DNA of 64,000 nt from JAKIVR01 sp035933635 (GCA_035933635.1 DASYYY010000021.1:124001-188000), one strand, 5' to 3'. Positions 45,596-54,861 are shown, counted from the stretch's first letter. Numbers and translations: made by a program. Notes: a model not told the origin generated them from the sequence alone.

Positions 45596-46337
45596 GCGCG
45601 CTCCGGACGCTCTGCAGGATGTCCCGGAAGGACTGCCCGATCCCCTCCTCCTCGGCGATCGTGCCGGTGACCAGGACCTGCGCCCCTGCGGTCAAAAGAC
45701 CGGCGGCGTCCTCGCCGCTTCGGATGCCCCCGCCCACGATGAGCGGGATCGCGAGCACCTCGCGAACCGCACGCACCATCTCGGTCGGCACCGGCTCCGG
45801 CGCGCCGGAACCGGCCTCCAGATAGACCAGCCGCATTCCGAGGTACTCGGCCGCGAGGGCGTACCCTTGCGCTGCACCGATGTCGGTCCGCGGCACGGGG
45901 TCCACTTCTCCGACCTCACCGACCCGCATGCCCGGCGCGATCACGAGATAGCCGACGGGGATGGGCTCCAGCCGCAGCTTGCGCACCGCGAGCGAGGCCT
46001 TGGCCTGCGCCCGGATCACGAAATCGAGGTTCCTCGAATTGAGCAGGCTCATGAAGAAGATCGCGTCGGGACCGGACGCGACCGAGCCCGGGCCCTCCGG
46101 AAAGATCACGATCGGCACGGAGACGGCGGCGTGGACCGCGTGCGCGACCTCCGACATCCGGGTCGGTGAGATCCCGGTCGAGCCGCCGAGGAGGATGCCG
46201 TTCGACCCGGCCGAGGTGGCCGCTCGCGCCAGCTCCGAGGCCCGGGCCGGATCGGACTTTTCCGGGTCGATGAGGGTCAGGTGGATCGGTCCGCCGCGGA
46301 GCAGTTCGTGGAACCGCGCGAGCACCCCGGTGACCAT
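45585..46337 (-). CDS. Geranylgeranylglyceryl phosphate synthase
   Basis: 250 aa, TIM barrel. IHLTLIDPEKSDP carries the Mg2+/substrate motif; GGSTGISPTRM, VIFPEGPGSVASGPDAIFFMSLLNSRN, LEAGSGAPEPVP and VGGGIRSGEDAAGLLTAGAQVLVTGT bind sn-glycerol-1-phosphate. It makes the first ether bond of archaeal lipids, setting the archaeal G1P stereochemistry. The next gene, UbiA-type DGGGP synthase, lies 11 bases upstream on the same strand. Confidence 0.93.
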   Translation of the reverse strand: MVTGVLARFHELLRGGPIHLTLIDPEKSDPARASELARAATSAGSNGILLGGSTGISPTRMSEVAHAVHAAVSVPIVIFPEGPGSVASGPDAIFFMSLLNSRNLDFVIRAQAKASLAVRKLRLEPIPVGYLVIAPGMRVGEVGEVDPVPRTDIGAAQGYALAAEYLGMRLVYLEAGSGAPEPVPTEMVRAVREVLAIPLIVGGGIRSGEDAAGLLTAGAQVLVTGTIAEEEGIGQSFRDILQSVRSARGD

Positions 46338-46348
46338 GGACCACCAGA

Positions 46349-47272
46349 CTACCGGAACGCGACGACCAGGAACGCGATCAGAGCGACCGTCATCGCCACC
46401 TTGCTCATCGTCTGTTCCCGATGGAGCTCCAACGGCAGCCAGCGGACCGAGACCACGAAGAGCCCGTCGGCGACGAGCACCGAGGCGAGGTAGATAATGG
46501 CAACCGCCGCGCCGGACGGCACGAGGTATAGGAGCGGCAGCGGGCTCAGGATCAGCGCGACGGCGACCGACCCGCGAGCCACGCGCGTCGAGACCGCCAG
46601 ACCTCGGGTCCGCGGGAGGGTCTGTCGACCCACGTCCCCCTCGGCGTCCTCCATATCCTTGATCACTTCCCGGCTGAGCGTGGCAAAGAACGCCATCAAC
46701 GCGAACGGCACCACCGGGACCGGCGACGCGACGGCCGCAGCTCCGTAGACGAAGACGAGCCCGGTGAGCAGTGCCACGAGGAGATTACCGGCGAACCCGA
46801 CGGCCTTCCAGCGGAACTCGTAGAGCAGGAGCGAGCCGACGGCGATCGCGAGGACGACGGGGACCAGGGGATGGACGACTGCGAGAGGAACGATCGCGAC
46901 AGCGCCTAGGACGAACATGGAGACGGCGAGGAATTTTGCCGTACCCACGTCGATCGCGCCCGACACCAACGGCCGCTCGGGGTGATTGACCCGGTCGCCT
47001 TCCCGGTCGATGAGGTCGTTGAGGATGTTGCCGCCGGCGGTGACCGCCCCCGTGGAGATGGCCGCCAAGGTCAGGTCGAGCCAGCTGGCCGGCCCGAGGC
47101 CGAACCCGAGCCCGGCGGCGGCGACGCCCCCCACCAGCGTGCCGAGGAGCGAGACCAGCACGTTGCCGATCCGGACCAACTGGAGGGCCGGGCGCACGGC
47201 GCGCGATGGCCCGGTCCGGGTCTTAGCGGTTGGGGCGCCACCGGCCGAACGGCCGGCGGGGGACGGCCGCAT
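46349..47272 (-). CDS. ubiA: Digeranylgeranylglyceryl phosphate synthase (UbiA family)
   Basis: 307 aa. A ~30-residue Ser/Arg-rich N-terminal extension precedes the first membrane helix. NILNDLIDREGDRVNHPERPL is the NDxxDxxxD prenyl-diphosphate motif with the archaeal R-P-L end, and REVIKDMEDAEGD the second Asp motif. About eight helices follow the UbiA pattern. It adds the second geranylgeranyl group to GGGP. The location beside GGGP synthase supports this role over quinone or haem prenylation. A start nearer LVRIGNVLVSLLGT is possible. Confidence 0.88.
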   Translation of the reverse strand: MRPSPAGRSAGGAPTAKTRTGPSRAVRPALQLVRIGNVLVSLLGTLVGGVAAAGLGFGLGPASWLDLTLAAISTGAVTAGGNILNDLIDREGDRVNHPERPLVSGAIDVGTAKFLAVSMFVLGAVAIVPLAVVHPLVPVVLAIAVGSLLLYEFRWKAVGFAGNLLVALLTGLVFVYGAAAVASPVPVVPFALMAFFATLSREVIKDMEDAEGDVGRQTLPRTRGLAVSTRVARGSVAVALILSPLPLLYLVPSGAAVAIIYLASVLVADGLFVVSVRWLPLELHREQTMSKVAMTVALIAFLVVAFR

Positions 47273-47289
47273 CGCGTGCGCGTGTCGGT

Positions 47290-47297
47290 GTTATACT
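47290..47297 (+). promoter_or_regulatory. TATA box of the M16 peptidase pair
   Basis: GTTATACT at 47290-47297 lies 25 bases before the GTG at 47319, the spacing for a leaderless archaeal mRNA. A run of seven G follows. Confidence 0.6.
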
Positions 47298-47318
47298 GGC
47301 CGGGGGGGTCGGCAGGCT

Positions 47319-48626
47319 GTGACCCCCCGGATTGGCCCCACGGAGCCGGTCGACGAGTTCCACCTCGACAATGGACTCCGGGTGATGCTCTCCCCTCAAC
47401 CCGCCGCGCCGACGGTGAGCGTCTGGGTCTGGTACCGGGTGGGCTCCAAGAACGAGTGGCCCGGCGTCACCGGCATCTCGCACTGGGTCGAACACATGAT
47501 GTTCAACGGTTCGCCCAAGTTCCCCAAGGGCGCGCTCGACCGCGCGATCATGGAGACCGGCGGGTACCTCAACGCGTTTACCGATGTCGATGTCACGGCC
47601 TACCTCTCGACGGTCCCCGCCGACCACGCCCTCGTCCCCCTCGAGGTCGAGGCCGACCGGATGACGCGTGCGCGGATGACCACCGACGAGGTCGAGCGGG
47701 AGCGCTCGGTCGTCCTCTCCGAACGCGACGGCAACGAAAATTGGCCCGAGTTCAAGGCGGAGGAGGAGCTGTACGCGCTGGCCTTCCGGCGGCACCCCTA
47801 CCATTGGGACGCCCTCGGCTACCGCGAGGACATTCAGCAGATGAATGCCGAGAAGCTCGCCGAATATTACCGGCGCTTCTACGGAACCCGCAACGCTACG
47901 CTGGTGGTGGCCGGTCGCTTCGACACCACCGAGATGCGGGCGACGGTCCATCGCCTGTTCGATCCACTCGTCGGGGGGGGCGAGGACCCGACGGTCACCG
48001 CATCCGAACCGGCGCAGGTGGCGGAACGCACCAGCAATCTTACCGGCCCGGGCACGACCCCGTTCGTCCACGTGGGTTTCCGGGCCCCGGGGGTACTCGA
48101 ACCCCAGGTCCCCGCCGCGATCCTCCTCGACATCCTGCTCGGTGGTGAGAATCGAATGTTCTCCTCGTCGATGTGGGGCCGGGGGGGAGACCATCCGTCC
48201 TCGCGCCTGTACCAGGCGCTCGTCGCCACCGGCCTCGCGGTCCGCGCCACCAGCGAGTTCCGACCCCGCGCGCACCCGGGTCTTTTCGTGGTGCACGCTC
48301 AGGCGGCGGCCGGTGTCCCGCTCGCGCGGCTCGAGACCGCGTTGTTCGCCGAACTCGATCGGCTGGCCACCCGGGGGCCGACCCCGGCCGAGGTCCGCGA
48401 GATCCGGCACAAGCTCACCCAGGCGGCCCTCTTGGCCTACGAGGGTCCGACGCGCTCGGGGTTCCGCCTCGGCTACTTCGCGCTCCTCGGTCAACCGGGC
48501 TTCGAGGCCGAGCTCCTCGGCCGGTCGCTGAAGACCACGCCCGGCGAGATCCGCGCCGCGGCGCACGACCTCTTCCGAACCGCCACGCGGAATGTCGTTC
48601 GATACCTCCCCACGGAGGCCCGATGA
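47319..48626 (+). CDS. M16 family zinc peptidase, catalytic member
   Basis: 435 aa from GTG at 47319. ISHWVEHMMFNGS has the inverted zinc motif HxxEH, and the distant Glu lies in the ERSVVLSERD region about 75 residues later, as in the family. The two-domain M16 fold continues to YLPTEAR. There is no signal peptide. M16B peptidases often work as a pair of an active and an inactive chain; the next gene, with ATG overlapping this TGA, is the inactive-type partner. The target is probably unfolded or signal-type peptides. Frames upstream lack family sequence, so the GTG after a TATA box is preferred. Confidence 0.88.
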   Translation: MTPRIGPTEPVDEFHLDNGLRVMLSPQPAAPTVSVWVWYRVGSKNEWPGVTGISHWVEHMMFNGSPKFPKGALDRAIMETGGYLNAFTDVDVTAYLSTVPADHALVPLEVEADRMTRARMTTDEVERERSVVLSERDGNENWPEFKAEEELYALAFRRHPYHWDALGYREDIQQMNAEKLAEYYRRFYGTRNATLVVAGRFDTTEMRATVHRLFDPLVGGGEDPTVTASEPAQVAERTSNLTGPGTTPFVHVGFRAPGVLEPQVPAAILLDILLGGENRMFSSSMWGRGGDHPSSRLYQALVATGLAVRATSEFRPRAHPGLFVVHAQAAAGVPLARLETALFAELDRLATRGPTPAEVREIRHKLTQAALLAYEGPTRSGFRLGYFALLGQPGFEAELLGRSLKTTPGEIRAAAHDLFRTATRNVVRYLPTEAR

Positions 48627-49897
48627 CGGCCGACCGGGACGGGCCGCTCGTTGTGGAGCGGAGCACCCTCGATGACGGCGTGACGCTAGTCGTGCAGCCC
48701 CCGCCATCGGGTGCCGCGAGCTTCTCGGCCACGTTCCTCGCCCCGTCGGGGTGGGGATACGACGCGCGCGGCCGGGAGGGAACGGCCCTGCTCGTCTCGG
48801 AGCTCACGACCGCGGGCGCCGGCCGTCTCGACCGGGCCGCCCTGGCGCGCGAGCTCGACCGGACCGGAGCGACGCTCTCGAGCGATTGCCACCCCGAGGC
48901 GACCGAGTTGACGCTGTGGGGTCCCGCCGAACACATGGACCGGCTCCTCCCCCTCCTCGCCGACGCCGTCCTCCGTCCAAGGTTCGAGGCGAAGGAGCTC
49001 GCGCGCCTTCGTCGCGTGCTGGCCGAGCGTCAGATGCGAGAGCGCACCCAGCCCGACCGGTGCGCCGAGAAGCAGCTCTTCCGCCAACTGTACCCGGTCG
49101 GTCACCCGTACCGCGAGACGGGTCTCGGGACCCCGCGGAGCGCGGCTCGGATACGCCGGGAGGACCTCCGTCGGTTCCACGCCACCCACTTCGTGCCGGA
49201 GGGGTCGTCGCTGGTGGTCACCTCCGACGTTCCGATCGACCGCCTCGAACGGCGGGCGAACAAGATCTTCCGAGGATGGAAGAGTCGGATCGCGCCGCCC
49301 CGGCCCGTCATGCGCGAGGCGGTGCCGCCGCGTGGGGGCATCGAGCGGCTGCTCGTCCCGGGGGGGAGCCAGGTCGAGCTCCGCATCGGAGGCCCTTCAA
49401 TCCCACGGACGGATCCCAGTTTCGCATCGGTGACGCTCGCCAACGAAGTGCTTGGCGGCCGATCGCTGCTCTCGCGACTCTTCCAAGGCCTACGGGAGGA
49501 ACGCGGGCTGGTGTACCACACGAGCAGCGAGGTCGAGGCCATGCGCTGGGGCGGCTACTGGACCGCCCAGGCGGGCATGGAGGTGACCAAGGCGGAGGAG
49601 GTGACCAAGCTGCTCGCGCGCGAACTGGAGCGGATGGTCGAGACCCCGCCCCCGTCCGAAGAGCTCGACCGGATTCGCGAGAGCCTGATCGGATCGATCC
49701 ACCTCGAGCTCGAAACGACGGCGAGCGCCCACGAGCTCGCGGTGGACGTGGCCTACCACGATCTGGTACCGGATTTCTACCGCGCGTGGCCGGAGCTGTT
49801 GCGGTCGGTCACCGCCCGCCAGGTGCAGGCGGGTGCGGCGGGAGGCATCGATCCCACTCGTGCGGCGACCGTGCTCGCCGGCCCGTTCGCTCCGTGA
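48623..49897 (+). CDS. M16 family non-catalytic partner subunit
   Basis: 424 aa from ATG at 48623. The fold resembles its upstream neighbour, but the zinc motif is missing: the equivalent segment reads GYDARGREGTALLVSELTTAGAG. The C-terminal FQGLREERGLVYHTSSEVEAM retains the substrate-binding Arg and Tyr (R/Y motif) found in the partner chain of heterodimeric M16B proteases. The pair overlaps by 4 bases, matching coupled synthesis of a 1:1 complex. Confidence 0.85.
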   Translation: MTADRDGPLVVERSTLDDGVTLVVQPPPSGAASFSATFLAPSGWGYDARGREGTALLVSELTTAGAGRLDRAALARELDRTGATLSSDCHPEATELTLWGPAEHMDRLLPLLADAVLRPRFEAKELARLRRVLAERQMRERTQPDRCAEKQLFRQLYPVGHPYRETGLGTPRSAARIRREDLRRFHATHFVPEGSSLVVTSDVPIDRLERRANKIFRGWKSRIAPPRPVMREAVPPRGGIERLLVPGGSQVELRIGGPSIPRTDPSFASVTLANEVLGGRSLLSRLFQGLREERGLVYHTSSEVEAMRWGGYWTAQAGMEVTKAEEVTKLLARELERMVETPPPSEELDRIRESLIGSIHLELETTASAHELAVDVAYHDLVPDFYRAWPELLRSVTARQVQAGAAGGIDPTRAATVLAGPFAP

Positions 49898-50033
49898 AGC
49901 TCGCTCCCCAGGATCAGTTCGCTGTATATCCGGCCCGATCGCGCGAGCTCCGGAGTACAGCTTTGGCAGGCGAGCCCCGCAACGTGGCCGACGCAGCAGC
50001 GGCCCACGCGCAGCGGGTTATCGACGATTGCAT

Positions 50034-50057
50034 ACGCATAAATACGCCTAAATGCGT
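50034..50057. repeat. Inverted repeat ACGCAT-N12-ATGCGT
   Basis: ACGCAT (50034-50039) and ATGCGT (50052-50057) flank a 12-base AT-rich centre. It lies about 140-160 bases before the ribbon-helix-helix gene; with the palindrome at 50161 it may be a regulator site (inference). Confidence 0.4.
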
Positions 50058-50156
50058 GGCGCGCCCGGGACCGGGGCTTGGAGCGTACGACTCGCTCGGA
50101 GCGACCGGAGTGCGTCGGAGCGGGCGCACCCGGACACCTCCGACGGATGAGGAAGC

Positions 50157-50170
50157 ATACGTATTAATAC
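50157..50170 (+). promoter_or_regulatory. Overlapping palindromes and TATA box before the ribbon-helix-helix gene
   Basis: ATACGTAT (50157-50164) and the perfect 10-bp palindrome GTATTAATAC (50161-50170) overlap. ATTAATA serves as TATA-like sequence 25-30 bases before the ATG at 50195. RHH proteins commonly bind such short symmetric sites in their own promoters. Confidence 0.5.
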
Positions 50171-50194
50171 CCTAGTCAGGATGGCACGTACCCA

Positions 50195-50449
50195 ATGGCA
50201 CCCAATTCTCGACCGGCCGGGATGCTGCGGAAGAACATCACTATCACTCCGGAAGAGGCGGCGTTCCTCGACCGTCACCCGGAGATCAACCAGAGCGCGC
50301 TCTTCCGTCAGGTGATCGAGAGCATGATGGCGGCGGAGAAGACCCCCCATGTCGCCTCGGTGCGCGATCTCCGGCTGGGGAAGGCGGTCTACCGCAGCGG
50401 CGCCGTGATGTTCCAACGGCCGGGCAAGCGCGAAGTATCGGCCGAGTAG
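50195..50449 (+). CDS. Ribbon-helix-helix-type DNA-binding protein
   Basis: 84 aa. LRKNITITPEEAAFLDRHPEINQSALFRQVIESMMAAEK fits a ribbon strand (KNITI) plus two helices of an RHH/CopG fold; the C-terminal half is basic (RDLRLGKAVYRSGAVMFQRPGKR). The ATG at 50195 follows the palindromic promoter by 25 bases; an ATG at 50222 would start just before the ribbon. It probably acts as a dimeric autoregulator. No toxin gene is adjacent: DtdA runs convergent 4 bases downstream. Fold call rests on pattern only. Confidence 0.6.
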   Translation: MAPNSRPAGMLRKNITITPEEAAFLDRHPEINQSALFRQVIESMMAAEKTPHVASVRDLRLGKAVYRSGAVMFQRPGKREVSAE

Positions 50450-50453
50450 ACCC

Positions 50454-51296
50454 TCAGCCGGTTCGGGGCGCCGCAGCGCGCGGCGCGGCGTCCTGATCTC
50501 GGAGGCGTGTCGTCAAATCGCGCCACGATGGGAGCTGGGCGTCCGCGGCGCGCGCGAAGACGATGCCCTCGCATCCCGGTGTCACCGCGACTGCCGAGCG
50601 GGCGGTCTCGGGATCGATGTTCTCGACGAAGTGACGCGGAACCAGATGGCCGAACGACCAACATCGTCGGAGCGCGAGATCGGTGAAATGGGGCGCGTAA
50701 TGCCCTCCCCCAACACCCACGGCCACTCGGTCGCCTTCGGTAGGTCGAAGTTGTTGGAGCACCCGGGACAACACCGATAACTCGTCGGCCGATGGCTCGC
50801 CCGGCGCGGTCCCGCCGCCGATCTCGATGAAAAAGGCGGGCAGCCCGAGGCTCGGCCCGTGGTGGGTCGCTTCGAAGCACGCCGTCCGGGCCACTGAGGG
50901 TGCGAGTTCGGAGAGGGCGCGAAGCGCCCCGGTCATCCACGCCGGCGCGGCAGGAACGAGCGTGCGAGGCCGGCCCCCCACTTGGTCCGAGTCTCCCAGA
51001 TTTCCGAGCGGGTGCACGGTGAAGCACCGTGGCCCGGCCTCGCTCCAGTGCACCGAAGCAAACACGAGCAGTACCCGACCGGTCCGCAGTTCGACCGGCA
51101 AGCGGTCGTCCATGCGCTCGTCGCGGATGTGCAAGCCCGGCCGACGAAGCACCCAAGCGCCGGCTCCGAGCTCCCGTATCGCGGCGCCGTCGACGAAGAA
51201 CCCCGACGAGGGGAGCGTCCCCCACAGTTCCGCGAGGGAACGGGCCACCGGATCCTCCTCCGCGAGTACGACCAAGTATTCGGGCCGGGGTACCAT
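50454..51296 (-). CDS. dtdA: D-aminoacyl-tRNA deacylase, archaeal type
   Basis: 280 aa from ATG at 51294-51296; upstream in-frame codons are unconserved. Signatures: EYLVVLAEEDPVARSLAEL at the N-terminus, ATHHGPSLGLPAFFIEIG (metal/peptide-binding site) and GVGGGHYAPHFTDLAL. It frees tRNA from D-amino acids and achiral mischarged forms; archaea use this zinc-binding DTD2 type. It lies tail to tail with the RHH gene. Confidence 0.88.
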   Translation of the reverse strand: MVPRPEYLVVLAEEDPVARSLAELWGTLPSSGFFVDGAAIRELGAGAWVLRRPGLHIRDERMDDRLPVELRTGRVLLVFASVHWSEAGPRCFTVHPLGNLGDSDQVGGRPRTLVPAAPAWMTGALRALSELAPSVARTACFEATHHGPSLGLPAFFIEIGGGTAPGEPSADELSVLSRVLQQLRPTEGDRVAVGVGGGHYAPHFTDLALRRCWSFGHLVPRHFVENIDPETARSAVAVTPGCEGIVFARAADAQLPSWRDLTTRLRDQDAAPRAAAPRTG

Positions 51297-51655
51297 CGGC
51301 GCCCGCAGCGGAGCCCCGGCCCGGATATCCCTTTCGAGGGCGGGCACGCGGGCCGGTGTCCCCAGGCGCGGGTGCGGGCCGGTTAGGAACACTGTCGGCG
51401 CGCCGGCAAGAGCCGGACTTCGGTGCGGGCGACTACGTTCGCCAACCGGCAGCGACGCCGACCGGTTCGATCCGGGGCCGGGGACGGACTCCGATGCCGG
51501 CAACTCTCCCAATCCGATCCCTCCGAGGCGAGGCGTCCGAGGGCCGGTTCGCGTGCCATCGGTGCGCCTCGATCAAGCGCCGGGGGACGTTGGAATCCGA
51601 TCGATTGCAAGCCTCGAGCCCATGCTCGAGGATCACTCGGGCACGGGGAGAGCCG
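51297..51655 (-). other. Intergenic region with hairpin-like repeat at 51612-51631
   Basis: 359 bases between two minus-strand genes. CCTCGAG (51612-51618) and CTCGAGG (51625-51631) are 7-bp inverted arms about 25 bases beyond the phosphoesterase stop and may end its transcript, although no T-run follows. No strong TATA box for dtdA is visible and I see no further gene. Confidence 0.35.
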
Positions 51656-53095
51656 TCAATCCTCCTCGGTCAGATTGCCCGAGGCGTTGCTGTCCAACAG
51701 GGAGGGCGGCACGGTCACGTTCACCGCCCCCGCGGGCGGCACGTAAGGGTACTGCGCGCGGGAGGAATTCGGGATAAGCACCGGGTGACGGTGGAGCTGG
51801 AAGTTGAAGAACCCGAGCGGAAGGTGCGCGTTGCAGTCGCGCGGGGCGATGCATCCGAGGTTCCAGTGCCACTCCACGAAGTGCAAGAGCGACTCGAACC
51901 GAAGGTCGGTGTGGACGACGATCCCCGCCGGGGTCCACGGGCTGACGACGAGCAGTGGGGTCCGGAAGCCGTCGCCGTACTGATCGATGGCCGGCGGCAC
52001 GACGTGATCGTAGAATCCGCCGAAGTCGTCCCACGTGATGAACAAGGCCGTACTCGACCACTGAGACGAAGATTCGATCGCATCGACGATCGAGGCGGTG
52101 AAGTTCTGCCCGACGAAGATGTTGTCCGGCGGATGGTCGGAGATCGGCAGGCTCGGCATCACCCAGGCAATGTCCGGAAGGCTCCCGCTGCTCACATCGG
52201 CGAAGAACTGGCTCCTCGGCTGGAAGTGATTCGGGTTGTTCCCCACGTAGGACTGGTGCTTGGAGGCGAGGGGATTGAACAGCGAGAACGCGCTCCCCGG
52301 GCCGGGCGCCATGTTGATCGCGCGCGAGTAGCTGTTCAGCGAGAAGTCGTAGTACGCCCAGGAAACCCCGGGGTGCGCGTTCAGCTCCTGCTCCACGGTC
52401 GGAGTGGCGTTCGCTTGCGCGAGGTACTGGTGTTGCTGAGTCGGGTTGAGCATCTGGCTGACGGAGCGGCTGAACGCGGGGGGTGCGGAGGCGGCGAGCA
52501 GATACCAGTGGTTCGGCACCGAGTAGCTCAGCGTGGAAGAGAACGAATCGTCCCCGAGCCCGAACTCCTCGGCGATGTCCCAGTACACCGGTACCGAGGA
52601 GCCGTCGTAGTGACCCATGGTCTGGAGGCCATCCGCCTGATAGAAGCCGTCCATCTTCCCGCCGTCGTAGGCCAGATGCGAGGCCGCCCAGTCGTGCCCC
52701 ATGTCGTGGGGGGTCGGCGTGGTGAGCTCGAAGGGCTTCTCGCAGCCGGCGAAGGGTCGGCTCGGGTTGTAGGGCACGCAGGCGCCCGCAGGAATCCCGT
52801 TCCCGACGTTCGGGCAGTACTTGCTGTAATGCTGACAGTAGAGGCCGAAGTAGCTGTCGTAGGCGTGGTTCTCCATCATCAGGATCACCACGTGCTTGAT
52901 CTGCTGCCACCCCTGGGATCCTCGCGAGGCCGCGACAGCGGGGCGTACGACGGCGAATCCGGCCACGGCCGCCACCGTCAGGATGGCGATCATGGTCGCC
53001 GCCATCCACCGACCGTTGCGGGAAGCGTGGGATCGTCCCTTCACGACCCAATCACCGGCGACTCCGGGTTCAAGAGTCCGTGCATAGGGACGCAC
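51656..53095 (-). CDS. Secreted phosphoesterase (phospholipase C / acid phosphatase AcpA-like)
   Basis: 479 aa. A signal peptide/anchor lies at residues ~30-56 (MAATMIAILTVAAVAGFAVVRPAVAAS). IKHVVILMMENHAYDSYFG is the family's metal-binding N-motif (ENHxxDxYFG). SLPDIAWVMPSLPISDHPPDNI, then FITWDDFGGFYDHVVPP and RTPLLVVSPW are the next conserved blocks with metal Asp/His. It cleaves phosphate esters of lipids or small molecules outside the cell; no phosphatase subtype can be chosen. Cysteine pairs suggest disulfides. No operon partner. Confidence 0.82.
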   Translation of the reverse strand: MRPYARTLEPGVAGDWVVKGRSHASRNGRWMAATMIAILTVAAVAGFAVVRPAVAASRGSQGWQQIKHVVILMMENHAYDSYFGLYCQHYSKYCPNVGNGIPAGACVPYNPSRPFAGCEKPFELTTPTPHDMGHDWAASHLAYDGGKMDGFYQADGLQTMGHYDGSSVPVYWDIAEEFGLGDDSFSSTLSYSVPNHWYLLAASAPPAFSRSVSQMLNPTQQHQYLAQANATPTVEQELNAHPGVSWAYYDFSLNSYSRAINMAPGPGSAFSLFNPLASKHQSYVGNNPNHFQPRSQFFADVSSGSLPDIAWVMPSLPISDHPPDNIFVGQNFTASIVDAIESSSQWSSTALFITWDDFGGFYDHVVPPAIDQYGDGFRTPLLVVSPWTPAGIVVHTDLRFESLLHFVEWHWNLGCIAPRDCNAHLPLGFFNFQLHRHPVLIPNSSRAQYPYVPPAGAVNVTVPPSLLDSNASGNLTEED

Positions 53096-53537
53096 GCGTC
53101 GGGAAGTCGGTCACCTGGCCGACCCCGTCGGTCCCCGAGCTGAGGGACGCCGGTCCGCTCGACTCAGAGGGTGTTCGGCGGGCCTGAACGGAATCGCGCG
53201 GGCGACCGCGGCAACGTGCGAGCGCACGCACTCCGTGGGTGACGCGACCGTCGATACCTTCGCGAGGCAGACGGTTTCGTGGTCGCGACAGGTCTCATCA
53301 ACGCCTGACAAGTCGAGGCGAGATCAGGGGCACAGAAGAACGTCTGCGGGAAGACGATGGGGGAAGTGCGTGCGGGAGAGATGATGCATGTAGAAGAGCA
53401 CGGGGGGAAGCGCGCAATGCAGCTTGTTCGAGCCGGGTGGATCGGACCCGGCGCCGCGATGGGTGGAGCCTAACCTTGGCCCGAGTGCGGTAGCACGTAA
53501 TCCCAACCTACTAACGGCATCGTCCGGACTGACCGAT
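53096..53537. other. Intergenic region between divergent secreted-protein genes
   Basis: 442 bases. No open frame here looks like a protein and I see no strong TATA box. The start side of the kelch gene could extend to a TTG at 53424. Nothing else recognisable. Confidence 0.3.
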
Positions 53538-54641
53538 GTGCGTGAGAGCGCTTGGTTGATTTCTGGGGGAGTGATTCTCGTACTCCTCGTCGCCGCATGG
53601 CCGGGTGTTGTTCCCCCGCCAGGGATTCGGTCCCCACCGATGGGGACGGGGGTTGGCATCGCCGCCGCCGCAATGGCAGAGGCGCGATCGTCCCTCACCT
53701 ATTCTGCTGCCTCGCCGCTGTGGCACCAAGCCGCGACCACGGGCAAGCTCCCGAAGGTAGGCGGCCAGTTGCTCGTCTATGACGCGTCCGACCACTACGT
53801 GTTCATGTTCGGCGGACGGGCGAAGTGGACGACTTTCAATCATCCGTTCGATGGGGGGGATTGGGCGTTCGCCAATGGGACCTGGCGACCGCTCGTGACG
53901 TACAACGGGCCGTACAATCAGGGCCAGGGCGCCTCGGCCTACGATGCCGCCGATGGGTACGTGGTGCTTTTCGGAGGGGAGCAACAAGGGGGCGGACCGC
54001 ATGGGGCGGGATTGCTCTACTACACCTACACGTACCACGCCGGGAACTGGACCAAGCTCACCCTCACCGTTCACCCGGGAACCGACGTCGCTGCGGCGAT
54101 GGCCTACGACCCTTCGATCCAACGGGTTATCCTCTACGGAGGGAGCTCTTCGGGGGTGGCGAACCAGACTTGGATGTTCCACGCGGGCAAGTGGACCCAA
54201 CTCCACCCCGCGACCACGCCGCCGAGTCTGTCGGGTGCGGCCATGACCTACTACGCCCCTGGGAACGAGCTTCTCCTCTACGGCGGCGTTCATTGCGTCA
54301 CCTACCTCAATTGCAGCGAATCGAACGCGACCTGGGCGTTCGCCGGCGGAACGTGGAGCCGCCTGTCGACCCCGGTCAACCCGGGACCGAGAGATTCATT
54401 CACGTTCGCTTACGACCCGCCGCTGAGGGCCGCGGTGCTGTTCGGGGGGAGCAACCTCTCCACAGGCCAGAACGATACCTGGCTGTTCCAGAACGGCCGT
54501 TGGGCGCTGTACTGCGCGCCGTGTGGTCCGAACCCGCGGGAGATCGCGAAATCGACCTACGACCCGGCCCTACCTGGGCTCCTTCTCTACGGCGGGTACT
54601 CGGCCCGAGGTTTTTCGAACCAGACCTGGGAGCTCTCGTAG
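53538..54641 (+). CDS. Secreted kelch-repeat beta-propeller protein
   Basis: 367 aa from GTG at 53538, chosen because a signal/anchor segment (AWLISGGVILVLLVAAWPGVV) follows directly; a TTG at 53424 gives 38 more residues. Five or six kelch-like blades repeat the pattern D-x-x-VVLFGG ... TW-x-F-x-x-GxW: for example YVVLFGGEQ, RVILYGGSSSGVANQTWMFHAGKWTQL, LLLYGGVHC, AAVLFGGSNLSTGQNDTWLFQNGRW, LLLYGGYS...NQTWELS. Asn-x-Thr sequons are frequent. Such proteins bind sugars or other ligands outside the cell; the ligand is unknown. Confidence 0.75.
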   Translation: MRESAWLISGGVILVLLVAAWPGVVPPPGIRSPPMGTGVGIAAAAMAEARSSLTYSAASPLWHQAATTGKLPKVGGQLLVYDASDHYVFMFGGRAKWTTFNHPFDGGDWAFANGTWRPLVTYNGPYNQGQGASAYDAADGYVVLFGGEQQGGGPHGAGLLYYTYTYHAGNWTKLTLTVHPGTDVAAAMAYDPSIQRVILYGGSSSGVANQTWMFHAGKWTQLHPATTPPSLSGAAMTYYAPGNELLLYGGVHCVTYLNCSESNATWAFAGGTWSRLSTPVNPGPRDSFTFAYDPPLRAAVLFGGSNLSTGQNDTWLFQNGRWALYCAPCGPNPREIAKSTYDPALPGLLLYGGYSARGFSNQTWELS

Positions 54642-54861
54642 AGGATTCCTCGACCGAGCCGGACGACTCTTGGGCGACCGAACGTGGAGCGCCACAGTAG
54701 CCAGAGAAGGTTCGTTTGAGTCCCGCGCTTGCGCCCATCGAGCCTTGATAATCTGGGGATGCCGGAAACCCACGATGGGTCGCTGGATTAGGGCAGTGGG
54801 GATTCAATTCCTTTCGGCCCCGGGGGCGCGGCCTCGCGTGGTCATGACCCGGTAGAAGGAG

